From contig NC_044577.1 of NCBI RefSeq assembly GCF_901933205.1, positions 8,815,321-8,879,320 on the forward strand: 64,000 bases of DNA, in the 5' to 3' direction. Positions 25,204-38,260 of the stretch are shown in pieces. This DNA is from Camarhynchus parvulus (lineage: Eukaryota; Chordata; Aves; Passeriformes; Thraupidae). The position numbers and the translations under genes were made by a program. The notes under the pieces were generated by a model. The model searched no databases, had not been told where the DNA came from, and saw only the letters and a program-made list of their open reading frames with translations. Position 1 is the stretch's first letter, and the number at the start of each line of letters is the position of its first letter.

Positions 25204-28200
25204 TATTCACTATAGCCAGGAGAAAAAGAAATTCAAAGAATGAGTTAAAAAAAATCACAGTATGTTATAATACCATTATTAAAGCAGGAGTCTTACTAAT
25301 GACAATTCCAAACATTTATTTTTTTTTATTAGCAGTTAATAGAAGAGTGCTTTGGTCAGACACATTCTCCAGGACATTGCTTTGATCACTTTTTAGGGGT
25401 GTGCTGATCTGTGGCACTGATAGCAGGATCAGTGAAAAGCCTTTTTTATAATGATAATGGCAATGAAAAGCAGCTTCATTTACTTTATCCCACATGAATC
25501 TCCATTACTGAGAGCAACCTAAGCCATGACAATCCTGGCACTAAGTAGCCAAGCAAAAGCATGAGCCATTTTCTAAGAAACCTATTAAGAAAGCAAAATT
25601 AATAAGACCACATCTCAATACCACAGTACTCACTCTTTTCTGCAGCTATACAAAATACACATATCAGCTTCTGCACGCCTGTGTTAGTAAAGAAGCTGCA
25701 GGTTTAACCTGGATACCCCTATCTCTGCTCACATCTGCAGTGCTGCTCTTCTTCCCCCGCTGCTTTCTCTTAAAGGATGCCAAGAAAGCAGCACTTAAGT
25801 CTTTTGTCTTCTCTTTTGCAAATCCTACACTGTTATCAGTTCCTGAGCAGAGAGAGTTTCCTGCCAGGCACCATGCCCAAAGCCTTGGCAGTCGGAAAGG
25901 TTTTAACTCATTCCAGGGCAGATCTGAGCACTCTGCACTGAGCAGCAACGAGACTGGTCACAGACTCGAGCAACTTGAGAAGTTCAGAACCTACTGAAAT
26001 AAATCTCAAGCTGCCATTTTCCATAGCCTCCTCTACTGATTTTATCTCTCATCATACAAACCCTCTTTTTCCTCATAGCACCATCTGAGCAACTTGATTG
26101 AGCCTTTGGATATCCAGCTTCCAGGGGAGCCAGGGCAACATCTCTGGGTACCTCAAGGACCATTCATCTCCTCCTGCACAACCTCAGGCAGCCCAAGCAA
26201 GGCTCATATGCCTCCTCACTCCATCCTTTCAGGGGCTCCATGCCCTGTGCTGGCTTTTGTGCTGTGATAGAGCATGGCCTTGCCACTGCCAGCCCACCCC
26301 CTTCCAATTAAACCCTGCAATGCTGGGCCCCCTTGGATAATTCAGCCACAATTTACAGCAGCTCTGAATTAGCATAGACTGTGAAATAGGCGTTTAGCTA
26401 AGGCTTTAATGGTTTTCCAGAAAAAAAAAAAAAGTAAAACAAACATACAATGTGGATTCAGATTAAAATGGTGTAAATAGAAGTTAATGAATATTATTAC
26501 TTGAGTTATTAGAACTTTCTGCTTGAAAAAATTTAATCTAATATTCCCATTTTTAGTATTGCCAACAGCACTGGGGCATGCAGTTCAATAGTTCAAAGTT
26601 ACCAGCTTTATAATTGCTTTCTACAGACCTTAAAAAAGGCATTTAAGTTTCAGGATGTAACAGAATGGAATGAATTACCCATAGTCACTTCAAAAGCAAG
26701 GAAAAAATTATTACTGCGCTTAAGTATTTACATGCCTTTTCCTTTGAGAAACATGAGGAGGAACTAAAAAGCATGGTAAACAAATGAGAGAAAATTCTGT
26801 AATCAAAGAATTAGGAATTTCCTTGGGCATTTCCAGCTCAACCAGCCTTGAGCATTTCCAGCTCAAACTCTCTTTTAAAAATACTGGTTAAGTTGAAATT
26901 TTACGTGATACCACAGTTTTTCTTCAAGATGCAATATTTGAAAGACTGAATTGCACTTTATTTACTCTTATCTGTGCTTTGTGTACTCAGAAGACTATAA
27001 ACTGGATTAAATATACATTGGATTCATCTCCTAATGCAGCTCACTCACGACAAAAGGTGTTGCTAGCATGTTATCTTCAGGTTAAATGATGTTACAGTTT
27101 GTTGACAAATGTGTTTTAACATCACCAGTTCACACTGCATGAGGAGACCACTGGAAAGAGGAATTACTTTGTCCTGGTACTGACAGCTGCCCTGGTGACA
27201 ATGCCATCACACTTACCATTCCAGGGGCAGCAATACCTGAGTGGCCAGCTGTGAGAGGGACACACTGTTTTCTGAACCACTCTAATGATTACGTGAGTTT
27301 TAAATATATAAAAATCAAATAAAACAGACACAAATATCAGTAATAGGAGGAAAAGCCCCTAGGAATCTAGCCTAAGTAGTAGTATTTCAAATATCATACA
27401 TGCTTTTCCAGCCTGAATTACTCACCATTTTACACTTGCTCTGACTCTTTAATCTATCCAGTAGTTAGACCTTGAATATGTAGGAGAAGATTGACAAAAA
27501 TTACTATGACAATCAGTCCAAGTTATTTCAAAGGCCTTGTTTCAGGCAGAGCAATTTGGCCCCCAAATCCTAAAGGTTTTTTGAGATTTCTCGAATTCCT
27601 AGGAGATGGGAGTAGATAAGAAATGAAAGATCATCCTTATCCTAATACTGCTTTCGATGTTCTTACTTGACTCACCCACATCTATAGTGAAATTTCCATT
27701 TATAAAAAGAAAACCTCATTATTTTTACTATGGCTATTACTGAGATAATTATCCAATAGTTCTGTGTTCAAATTCCATGATCAAAGGCTCCACGTGCTTT
27801 TACAAAGGAGGAGAAATCGTTCCAGAGATAGCAAGCCTTTCTTTGCTGCATCTGCCATTAAAAAACCGAACCGAAACAAAACCACAAAACCAAACCCTGA
27901 ATTGAAGGACTTCTGCAATTTGTAAAGTTCTGAAGAGAACACGGACCACAGGCTGAGGTTCCCATGGAGTTCCAGGTTTGTAAGTTCAATATAACACAAG
28001 AGAACATGATTCAGTGCAGCCCCAGCACTGCTGGCTTTTCAAATTCAGTGTGCTTCTGTGCAACATAGCAGAAATGTCGAGCCCAGATGAGCTTGAACTA
28101 AATGTTTAACCTGCAAGTCTTCCTCACTGTACAGCCAATAAAACTTGCAATGACTTCAATGGGCACTTGAACCAAAGAGCCCTTTTGAAATTATCTGTGA

Positions 28201-30449
28201 TGAAGAGCTGAGATTTTTTTGAAGTTAACTATAAGATCTGAAACAACATAACATTTAGGAGGCATATAACTTCTTTGTGTGGTTTTGAAGGCTCACTAGT
28301 AGAGATCAACAGGATCAACACTCAGAGATTGTGAACCACTCCTGAGAAAACACTTTGTTCATAGTGAAATATCCAAGTATTACTGCTTTCCTTTTAGACC
28401 ATTGTGCATCAGGAAAGAACCTGACATCTGCCTTTCCATCAAGAGACCTGAGATCAGAAAAGTCCAGGAAAATCTTTTTGTTTGGGCACATTTCTGGCAT
28501 CAGCAGGTGAGATCTTGCCTGAACACACCAAAACCCAGACAACTGATACAAGTGTAGGACTTAATTACATTCTCAATATTCACTGAGTGCTCAGTTTAAA
28601 TAGCAAGGCCTTCCAGGGACTGGTGGGGTTTTCTTCGTTTCACTAATACAAGGGCAAAGCTCAAGTATGTTCTGTGATTCATTTTGTTTGTTTCTAAGTT
28701 GCACAGGTGCTGCTGACAGCAAATGTAGCTGAATGCTTCTGAGAACAGTACACTTGAGTAGGGCCAGTGCACACAATCTGGTCACATCCACAGCCATGGT
28801 CCTGTTTCAGAAGTATGTAAGTGCCCACCATACTTAGAAACTTTTAAACATCTTCTGCCCAATTTCCACATAAAAATAATGAAATATGTTTTGTAAAAGC
28901 TAAGAAAAAACTACTTCTTTAAAAAATTGTCATACTTTTTATATTCTAACAGAAATTTTATTTTTTTCTCCTTTCATTACAAGGCCTCCGCAAAGCAATT
29001 TTGGCCAACTTCCAGATATTTCAACAGATTTTATTATTTGTGTGATGGAAGCACGAGAGCATAGATCACCACTTGATGTGTTAAAACACTCGTGCACCAG
29101 AGAATTCCTAAGGGCGCAACAATGACAGAAGCATTTGATTCTAGCAGATTGAACCACACCACCTGCAGGAAGGCTGGGGGCTGCCCAAACTGCACAGCAA
29201 GTGCAGCTCCAGAGGTTTGGCACAGACCTGGAATGCTCCTACACCTGGAAGTTTCCAGTGCAGAAGTGAACTCCAGAACCACCAAGGGATGAGGCACTGC
29301 TGCAAACTCCAGGCTCCTGTATCCTGAGAGCTGGATTAATGTTTGGGGGGGGTGAAATTCCCCTATGTCACATAGCACAGTATCAGTGTCAGAAATGCCT
29401 CAGGCTGAGCGTCCCCAGGGAGAGAGCTCAAAAGTGAACAGACTGGAAAAGAATGTAATCCTAAATAAGCTTCCTGTGCCTCGCGTTCAGACACAACTGA
29501 ACTTCTTCTAAGGAGAAGCACTCAGGGGCTTGGTTTGGGTTTTGTTTGTTTGGGGTTTTCCCTGAGTTGTTTAGTTTGTTTGGTTTTTTGTAATTAACAA
29601 GGGAGACAGAAATACGAAACCTTTTGTACTTTCCTATAATGTTGAGAAAGAAATGTGAAAAAGGGTAATAAAGCTTGACAAACTTTCAAGAGCAGTAAAC
29701 AGTCAAATACAGATTCTTTTGGATCTCTATATTCTAATGAGGAATTTCTCATAAACTCTTTTCAGAGCAGTCTCAAAAAAGGATTGACATCCATACTGGA
29801 CTTCCATGTTATCCTCTTTTCCTCCAAAGGGTCTGCAGAACAAAAAAGATAAAAAATATACAGAGATGATTGGTTAAGTCAGCTCAAGGGACAAAGTCCA
29901 GTAAGGAGGCACATAAAGTTTGAGTTCATCATCATTTAAATCTGAAAACCCAGGAAATACACAACTGACAGCCCCTTCCAAAATAAGTAGGATTTATTGC
30001 TTTTTCAACATAATTCCATATTTTGTGCTTTTCCCCTTGCTATACAAACTGTCATCACAGTCACCTGCTAAAGGACTGATCTTTTCCCAAGCAACTCCAT
30101 TTCAGAAGCATGAAAGGTCTACAAGGGATTCAGACAGCCTGGCAAGTTTGAATTTCATCTCCAGCAAGAGAACATCCATGATAAAATAAACAGAGCAAAT
30201 TCATAAACACAGGTTATTAGGAAAGTGCAGGATGGTTTCTGTGAGGGGAACCCTGCTAGCCATGAAAACTACAGCAGTGTCTATCAGAGTGAAGGGATTC
30301 CATGGACATAGCACAGCTGCAATTTCAAATGTTATTAAAAAAGGAAAGTTCCACCAGACTGGAGCTAACAGCCATTTCTGGACTGGGTGCTAATCCAAGG
30401 AACAAAAGCAAATAATAATGCTTAACCACTGCTGTGCAGGGTGAGGCCA

Positions 30450-30520
30450 AGTCAGAGACATTCCCTAAGTACTGGTTTCTGTCAACATCTTCACCCATGA
30501 CCTAAAAAAGCAAATTGGGA
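30450..30520 (+). mobile_element. Probable ancient CR1-like LINE fragment
   Basis: AGTACTGG followed by TCAACATCTTCACCCATGACC matches, with substitutions and a short gap, the CR1 text around the reverse-transcriptase 3' part (GTACTGG...TTCAACATCTTCATCAATGACCT, recalled consensus). The flanking sequence is too diverged to extend the match, so the boundaries are rough and chance similarity is not excluded. Confidence 0.45.
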
Positions 30521-32381
30521 AAGGATTTCATACCTTTCCAAATCAAATGCTGCAGCTAAACAAGAAGAACTCCAGAAAGACCCCACCCCAAAGCTGAAAA
30601 AGCAGACAAAAAGATGACAAAGAAGCCTCAGTGGAAATAATGTTCATTACTGTTCCTAGGCACCATAGCATCATTCTGCCCACTGCAACTATAGAAAATC
30701 CCATATTTAAAAGTAAATTTTAGTTCTCAACATGAGGTTAGATACCCTCAATGTTTTCTTATAGTAGCTCTTTCACAGAAGAATAAAATGACCACAACAC
30801 AAGTCCCTCCACTATGCATTGGAATTTCAACAACATAAAAGCTAAAGCAGAAAATAAATGGTAGAAGACAGTGACAAATCAAGCTTTTAATTTAACAAAA
30901 TACCCATAAACACTTCTCACATTAAAATAAAACCTGCAAGTATGTTAACTTTAATGACTACTGAACAAAAGACAAAACAATTGGACTGAGTTATCCTATA
31001 AACTTCACTTCAGGGTACTCTGAGGAAATTCTGATCTAAGCAGAGAAGCAAAACACTGCTAAAATCTCTAAGGAAGATGTACAAGGAACCTGTGTTAAAA
31101 TGGCACTGTCCCTATTCCTCTCTAAGAAATTTAATTTGTAATGGAAAACCTGTATTGTAATTGCACCTGGTCCCTTAGATATTTTTATATTCTTTTCAAA
31201 AACACTGAACTCTACTTTTGATGGTTGCAAATTCATACAGCTACGCTCTTCAGGGATAAGCTCCAAGGGAGGAAAAATAGCTATGAAATGAAATAAACAA
31301 TATTCTGCACATTTTAAATGCAGGCACAGATTGTGACAACAAATAGGTTTGTGCCTCAGAATGGTTTGTGGGCCTCACAGAACACAAGCAGTGCTGAACT
31401 GTAGGTGCCATTCAGTGAAGGTGAAGGGGTCTTACAGAAAAAATGCTGTTTAGCACATCCAGGGTGTTAAGAAAAACCACAAACTACTGCGTGTAAAGGC
31501 TATTGAGAACCCAGGATAAAACTAAAATCTACACTGGAATGAAGAAAGGACTGACAAAGCCAAATCTTAATGCTTAGGAATACTTCAATACTTAAAAATC
31601 TGGAGCAAGCCTGGTTGCAGCATCACAGAAGTTTAACTCTTCTGTATTTGCTCTCAAGTCAGTTTGCTGGATTTTGCTTTTATGGAAAGGAGGAAAGAGA
31701 AGCTGAAAAAGCTGAAAGCCTAACAGAGCTCACTACAAGAAACTGAAATTGAGCTGCAGGATGAGTTCCTCATCCATAAGAGATGAAGTTTTTATTAATG
31801 TCTTAACTAAATATACACTTGTTATTTATCTGTTTGATTCCATATAAATGACAGGGATGAGGTGATGGAACCAACGAGGAGCAATGACCCCAGAACAAAA
31901 ATAAGTACTTGCCATCATTCAGGTTAAGAGAAGACGGCAAAGAGCACATTTACTCTAGTCATTCTAAGAATAGAAGCTCATAATCTATCTTAACTGCTAG
32001 ATATTTTAATGGCCTGCAGAATATCTCTAACTACATAGAACAGAAGCCTTAAAGGAAATGAAATTCTCAGGGAAAAATATGATCTAATTAAAGCATCTAC
32101 AAACACGTTTCAGAAATGGGAAAGAATATTTAATTTTGTCAGCAACATCTGCAAAATGTTTTAATACGAGATATCTATAACCTTCCTGACTTTCAGATTT
32201 TCAGAGTATGTCAGAATGTTTTTCAAAACACATTAATTGGTACAGCAGTAGTTTGAAGCAGTGCACACCATTTCACTGGGAAAAGACTGTCAAGAAATTG
32301 TGGCTGGTTTTATTTCACATCCCTGTCTCTGAACTCTGCCTCAAGCTCCTCTGTCATATCCCAATGGTACTAATATTTGTA

Positions 32382-32472
32382 ATTATAAAGATATCAGAAA
32401 TTGTAAAGATGTTATAAGATATCCAAGGTATACAAGATCTGATATCTTATATAAGGTTATAAGATATCAGAT
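32382..32472. repeat. TTATAAGATATC repeat cluster with a perfect 15-bp hairpin
   Basis: The arms ATCTGATATCTTATA (32437-32451) and TATAAGATATCAGAT (32458-32472) are exact reverse complements around the 6-nt loop TAAGGT. Two more copies of the same word in the right-arm orientation lie upstream (ATTATAAAGATATCAGA at 32382-32398 and GTTATAAGATATC at 32411-32423), so the hairpin grew from a small degenerate repeat family. Confidence 0.9.
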
Positions 32473-34040
32473 TTTCAAATTAAATTTTGGCAGCTTTACT
32501 TTCAGCAGCAGTCTCTTGCATTTGTGATTTGTTCTAAGTTTTTTTCCCTTCAGTGAAAGATCTTTCTTTAGCTTGAGACCTTCCCTACTATTTCATATTC
32601 TTTTTCCTGAGGGCAGGAATTTCATATTTTTTGCTGGGCTACAAGCGTACATGTAGTTGAGAAACCTCTCCCTTTTTTATTATTAATTGCTGTAACTTTG
32701 GACAAAATCAGAGGTACCAAGACAGATAACACAAACATGCAGCTCCATATTGGCAATGTGAAACAGGGAAAACTTTTACTGTCCAGTACAAATCCACACC
32801 AAGCACATTCTGAAAGACCAGGAGTGCTTTAGCTACAAGCAAAACTTCGGCAAGACAATTTTCTCCAAGCCTTCATTCTGGAAACACGTAAAACATAAGT
32901 TTCATCACATCTGTTTAATTTTCCAGCGTCCAACAGCAGTTCAGGACACTGTTGTGACTGGGGATACAGGATCTGGGTGAGACAACCAAACTGCCTGCAG
33001 GGGCAGCCAACCATTCCTACAGCAGCAAATGGAAAAGGTCCTGAGAGGTTAAGGGAGCACTGAATACATGGACACCTGAGCAATCCACAATGGCCTTTGG
33101 GGAGCCGCACAGATGGGCAAAAATCCTGACACACAGCCACACAGCTCTTCAGGCAACTCCTCTGCAATCCCTCTACCTACACATGAGGATTTCAGGGGAA
33201 AGCATTGTTTTGTGCTCAGGGTACAATAGGATTCATCATTACAGGACTGTCATTAATTTCTTCAGCAAATTTTCAATTGGTAACAGCCCAAGTTCACTCC
33301 CCTAATTAGCCTCCTTCATATGCCTTTAATTCAAGATATTTTATATTGGCTCATTCTCATACTTGGTACTGCTGTATCTTCTTGTTTCCAAACACTTAGA
33401 ATAAGGAAAATGTTTAGCTATCTAATCAAACACTTCTCACTTACTGTGGAAGTCGCTGACCTCTTTTTTTGCCCCGGCTATCTGAGAAAAAATATGCAGC
33501 TTTGTTGGTAGCTTCAGAAATCATATGTCAGTCCTAAATCACTGTGAAATCCATCAGATTAATCTAGAACAATTCAAAGACCAGAACACAAAATTTGAAC
33601 GCTGTGCCTGAAAACACTGGCTCAAAACTTATCCAGTTGAATATCATCTACATGCACAGAAGCATCCATGAGATTAGTTTATATGTCTATTTTCTAATTC
33701 CAATAAGCAAAAGAGAACAGAAAGGCAGATCAATAGTGCATTCCTGGTTAGTCATAAACAGAAATCAGAGAAGAAAAAAACCTGTGGAGGAAAATTCATT
33801 CCCACAGATGGGATCTTCTCCACATTGGAAGTGAGAAACATTAAGACACTTGATAAACAGAAGTGTTTTGTTTTCAGAGCTGTCAGCCTGGTATTCTCTA
33901 CAATCATTACATGAACTTCCATTTCACATTCAAAAGGGAAAAAAAAAAAGTCACCTGGAATTAATAGAAGTAAAATGTAAATTTATCCTGCTTCCTGCAA
34001 GGTGACCACTTGTCACACAGCCCATTGAGATTCCCTACAG

Positions 34041-34078
34041 GCCTGAAAATAAACTTCCCAAGCCTGAAAGTAAACTTC
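34041..34078. repeat. Tandem duplication, 21-bp period
   Basis: GCCTGAAAATAAACTTC (34041-34057) is repeated as GCCTGAAAGTAAACTTC (34062-34078) with one change and a 4-nt spacer. Confidence 0.85.
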
Positions 34079-35151
34079 AGCTGTGTGTAAGGCTGGGAGC
34101 TTAATGTGTGAGCATCTGTTCCTGCAGCTATTCCATTTAAAGTGCACTGTCACTTCCAAACTGCAGTACAGGTGTCCAATGCCACCAGTCTTAACCAGAA
34201 GCTTCCTATGTATAGAAATATTTTCTTCCTCCTGTTACTTTTAATTGCATCATGTGGAATTACACTGAATAAAATATTGAATTCTAAGATTTATGTAGCT
34301 TAAGCAGTAATGCAGTTGGTAACACCTCTTACTCTATTTTCTCTTGTGCTCTATGGCAATTTTGTAAGCTTAAACACGTTAGCTGCTGGCATATGGCATG
34401 TTAATACACATGTTGTGGGAGCAATGCTCTCAATTTATCTACCAATAGTTGGCACTGCTCACTCAGTTCTCTACAGCATGACAGCAATTCCAGAGGGTAG
34501 CAAAAGTGACACACTGACTGGGCCAGGGTTATATGCTAAACTTCAATGTTTTAGCTGGGCACAGTATGTCATTCCATGAAAATTAATTTTTAGTTAAAAA
34601 ACCTGCAAGGATATGAAAGCTCCATTCTGCTTCCTTATCTTTGTAATGGTTCAGTCTTAAGACATTATCTTGCATTCAGCTCAAGAACACCTCAGTACTC
34701 CTGGTAGTGTCCTTTTGTTACATATTTTTCGTTTTCTCTTTACTATTCTTCCTAATTTAGATTCCAAATAAAAATCATACCTCCTAAATATAAAAAGGCA
34801 GCAGTGATAACCTAGACTGCTTGCCTTATTCTACCCTGATTTTGATGGAATTGCCCTGACAGAAGCCTGTGGAAAACATCCCACTTCAATACTGGCATCA
34901 CTGAAGGCTTTATCATCATGGTTTGTGTGATTTTAAACAAACAGCTTTTCTGTCATTCTGAATCCATGAAGACAACATGTAGATATTTTTTAGGACAAAG
35001 ATCACTTGGCACTAGTCAATCTTGGAAAAAAGTCAGCCCTCAAAGTCTTGCCTGCTAGCAGATGGCTTTGTGAGCCAGTTACAAGCTTCACTTCACATCT
35101 TTCTTCCCTCAGCTCTTTGCAGAAATACATGCATCTATATATTTGTGCTCT

Positions 35152-35166
35152 TATATATATATATAT
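35152..35166. repeat. (TA)n microsatellite
   Basis: An uninterrupted alternating TA run of about seven units in an AT-rich context. Confidence 0.8.
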
Positions 35167-38039
35167 CAATACATATTTCTATTTTTTTTGCATTTCATTC
35201 TTTTGGCTAAATATATAATTCCGTATTCCTCTCCCCTTGCTAATTTTACTTTGACAAGCCTTGACAGATGACAAGAAATCTTCTCTTGTGGCTTTCCCAC
35301 ATTCCTTCGGGCCTGATTGCATATCCACAAACAAAGCTGTCACTGAAGCCACCTGCTTACTGACAAAGCAATGTGTAAAACATAAAGCTACATGGGTTTT
35401 CAAATTGCACCCAAAGAACAACAGACAATCCAGAGCCATGAACCAGGACTTGCTTCAAATCAGAGATGTGCCAACTTTGTTACCAAATGTGTGGACTATC
35501 ACACAACAAGTCTTTTTTTGCCTTTTTTCCCCTCAAATCAGGAGACGGGGAAAAGGAAAGAGAAGATGTCTCCATTCTAACCACTCTGTAAAATTCTTTC
35601 CCATGACACAAGTAAAATGCTCCAGATTGACATCTGCTGCATGAGCACAGGAAGTTTAATCAGATAATATGGTGCTGGTCCCACCACAAGGATAAATGCA
35701 CAGGAAACACCTCTAAAATATGATGGTTTGTACCAATTAGCAAAACCCAATCAACAGTACAGGCTGGGGACTGACTGGCTGTGAGCCTAAAGGGCTACAG
35801 ACAGTTCAATGTCAAAATGGACAAGGAAAAAAAGACAAAGGAAAGACTGTTTGCATTTATACAGTCATACATCAGCTATTCTGTACTATTTCCCTCATAT
35901 TATTGTATTTCCTCATCTTTTAACATTAGGATAGAAATATGTGGGCGAATATTATCTTTCTTTCATTTCCTTACAGCTTCTCTACAGAAATACATCCAAT
36001 GCATTTCACTTTTATAACATACACTGAAGTTGAAAATAGTGTGAGGACATCTCCATTCCCTGCTCCTTTTCCACTGTCTGCTAGACACACACATTTTTAT
36101 TAACGCTACAGTTTGATATTTGCCAACACTTCTGAAGGAGTGAGAAGAAATACTGTGATTGTAGATCAAGCTAAAACATTCCAACCTCTAGACTGCTCTA
36201 GTTTGGACCAGGGCTGAAAGCTGAAAGCAAATGTGTTTCTGCATGTCGCTAAAGCATGAAACACAGACAAGTGCCCAGTTTTAGCCCCAGACATCTCCTA
36301 ATAAGTGAGTCAGATAACTGCCCCTTCCTGCTCTGCCTTGCTCAAGATGGGACCCATCAAGAGCAGATATGAAAGCATTTTTACAGACAGCCCAGCCTGC
36401 CTCTGAGCTTCAGGGCAGGCATCTCTGCAGTCCCTGCTTCCCAAACACCCAGAGAAGGGCACTCCAGGCTTCCAGCCCTAGCCAGCACAGCCTTCCTTGC
36501 ACAGAAAAACAGGGAGGAGTTGAAAACCAGCACATCCACATTTAGTTTGAAGGTACCCAGGAAGAGATACTCATACTCCTGCAGTGGAGATACCTGCTGC
36601 CTGTAATTGTTCCCTGTTGGGTGGTTTTATAACAATGGCAATTTCACCCACAAAATTTGGAAGGCTTACAACACAGAATTGCATTTGTCCCTGATATTAC
36701 CCTACATAAGAACACTTTCTCCTGAAAACATACCCCTAGCAATGCATACTTTTAAGATACACAACCAAAGCTCTCTAGCATTTTTACCTGATCACATAAA
36801 AGCTTTTCTTTTCATGTTATATCATCACAAGCTAATTCCCAAATACTTTTCTCTAGAACTGTAACTAAACTGGCAACTGATTTCAAAGCTTACGATGTAC
36901 AGCAAAGGAAAAATCTGAACTGGTAACATTCTTATAATTGAGGGCATAAGTTATTTTAAACATCTGTAAAGATCCATCACAAGGGATCAGGGGAACAGTA
37001 AATAAGCCGTACTGTACCTATAAAAAAATCATTAAGGGTTTGACACCATAACTTACTAGCAATGACAATGAGCCTTTACCTATAAGAGTTTGCACTAAAA
37101 TTTAATTGCAGCTATAAGGAGCTGCATTGTTCAAAAAGCAAGGAAGAGTTTGCAGTAGACACAGGACTGATAAGCTGTTTCTATTCGATTTTGTAGACTT
37201 TTTTCAACACTATTTCATTAGAAAAGACATTAAAATTTGTTTTAGTTTGTCATATAAATTTTTCTGCATGGACTCTTCACAGACATATAATCAAGAACTT
37301 TATATAAGCTTTTAGTTTTGTTTCTGCTCTCAGTTAATTAGTGCCACAAATGTAAAGAAAACCAAAAATGTCCTTATCAAATTCCTAAGGTGGTTTTGCC
37401 AAAAAGAGCCACATATATATAAAATACAACAAATCTAAATTAGTTACTCAGGGCATGCAAATGGTGGCCCTTCTCAGAGTCCAGCTGAATGAGAGGTGAC
37501 TTCCAGGAACCTGGTCTGTAGCCACATTCAGGAAATAAACCAGTGAGAATTTTAAAAAGTTAGTTCAGCTAGGAAAAAGAAAAATTGAGCCATTCATTGA
37601 AACATAAGAGAGCCATGAAAATATTTCTGCTCAGGAACTTGGAACAGTGTTCCTGTTACAACTCAATAGTTCATCATCTTGGATTTGAAGAGGCAGAAAT
37701 CTTGCAGTTAAAACCAGGAGCTTTTTTTCTCAAAACAGAGGTAGTGAGTTTGGGTTCAATAATCATTAAACAGGCACAGAGGGACATACATTTTCTCATA
37801 GTTCTGTCTCTGAAGGCAAATGAGTCCTTCAAATTGGACTCATCATTACTCAGTTCTACAAGACAAGTATCGCACTGAGCTAATTGTGCATAGCCACCCA
37901 GCTTTACCTTTAAGCACAAGCTCCCTCATTACTTCCTTGGGATTTTAATAGATTTGCTGTCTCTAAACAAGAGCTGCACAAATAAACAAATTACATTAAA
38001 GGTACGTAAGAAGAAAGCCTGAAGTTTGGTCATGGCCTT

Positions 38040-38260
38040 GTGTTGCAGGTCAAGAGGCATGACTGGAGACAGCACAGGGCACTGAGAGGGCTCGGAGCGC
38101 ACACAAGGGAGAACAAGGGAGGGGCAAGGAGAACGCGGGACAGCAGTGAGTGGAGGTGCCTGAGCACTTCCCCTGGGCACCCTGGAGTGCTGCAGTGAGC
38201 AGCAGAAGTCAAGGGACACAATGCATGCCCTGAGCTGTGGGCAGAGCTGCAACATCAGCA
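38040..38260. other. Small GC-richer patch with CpGs
   Basis: Purine-rich on the plus strand, with CpGs at CTCGGAGCGCAC and GAACGCGGGAC, unusual for this CpG-poor window. No repeat family or exon was recognised. The 115-codon minus frame across it (37929-38276) is not like a known protein. Confidence 0.35.

Larger units (their letters stand above)
20032..30440. other. Mostly unique non-coding DNA
   Basis: 20032-20400 is GC-richer and could be more eroded CR1, but I cannot align it. The remainder is AT-rich. The longest open stretch in the window (23194-23763, 189 codons) begins at TTG and contains no ATG, so it is not called. A C/T-rich patch at 26100-26330 and a mixed block at 25660-25990 hold only unrecognised short frames. 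Inverted repeats at 24132-24171 and 25180-25203 are listed separately. Confidence 0.6.

Noticed and set aside
27217..27248. 32-nt minus-strand segment with a strong acceptor and donor
   Set aside because: Very short, open in more than one frame, and it has no partner. Treated as a pseudo-exon.
35261..35644. 127-codon frame, plus strand
   Set aside because: Starts at TTG, overlaps other frames on both strands, and shows no domain.
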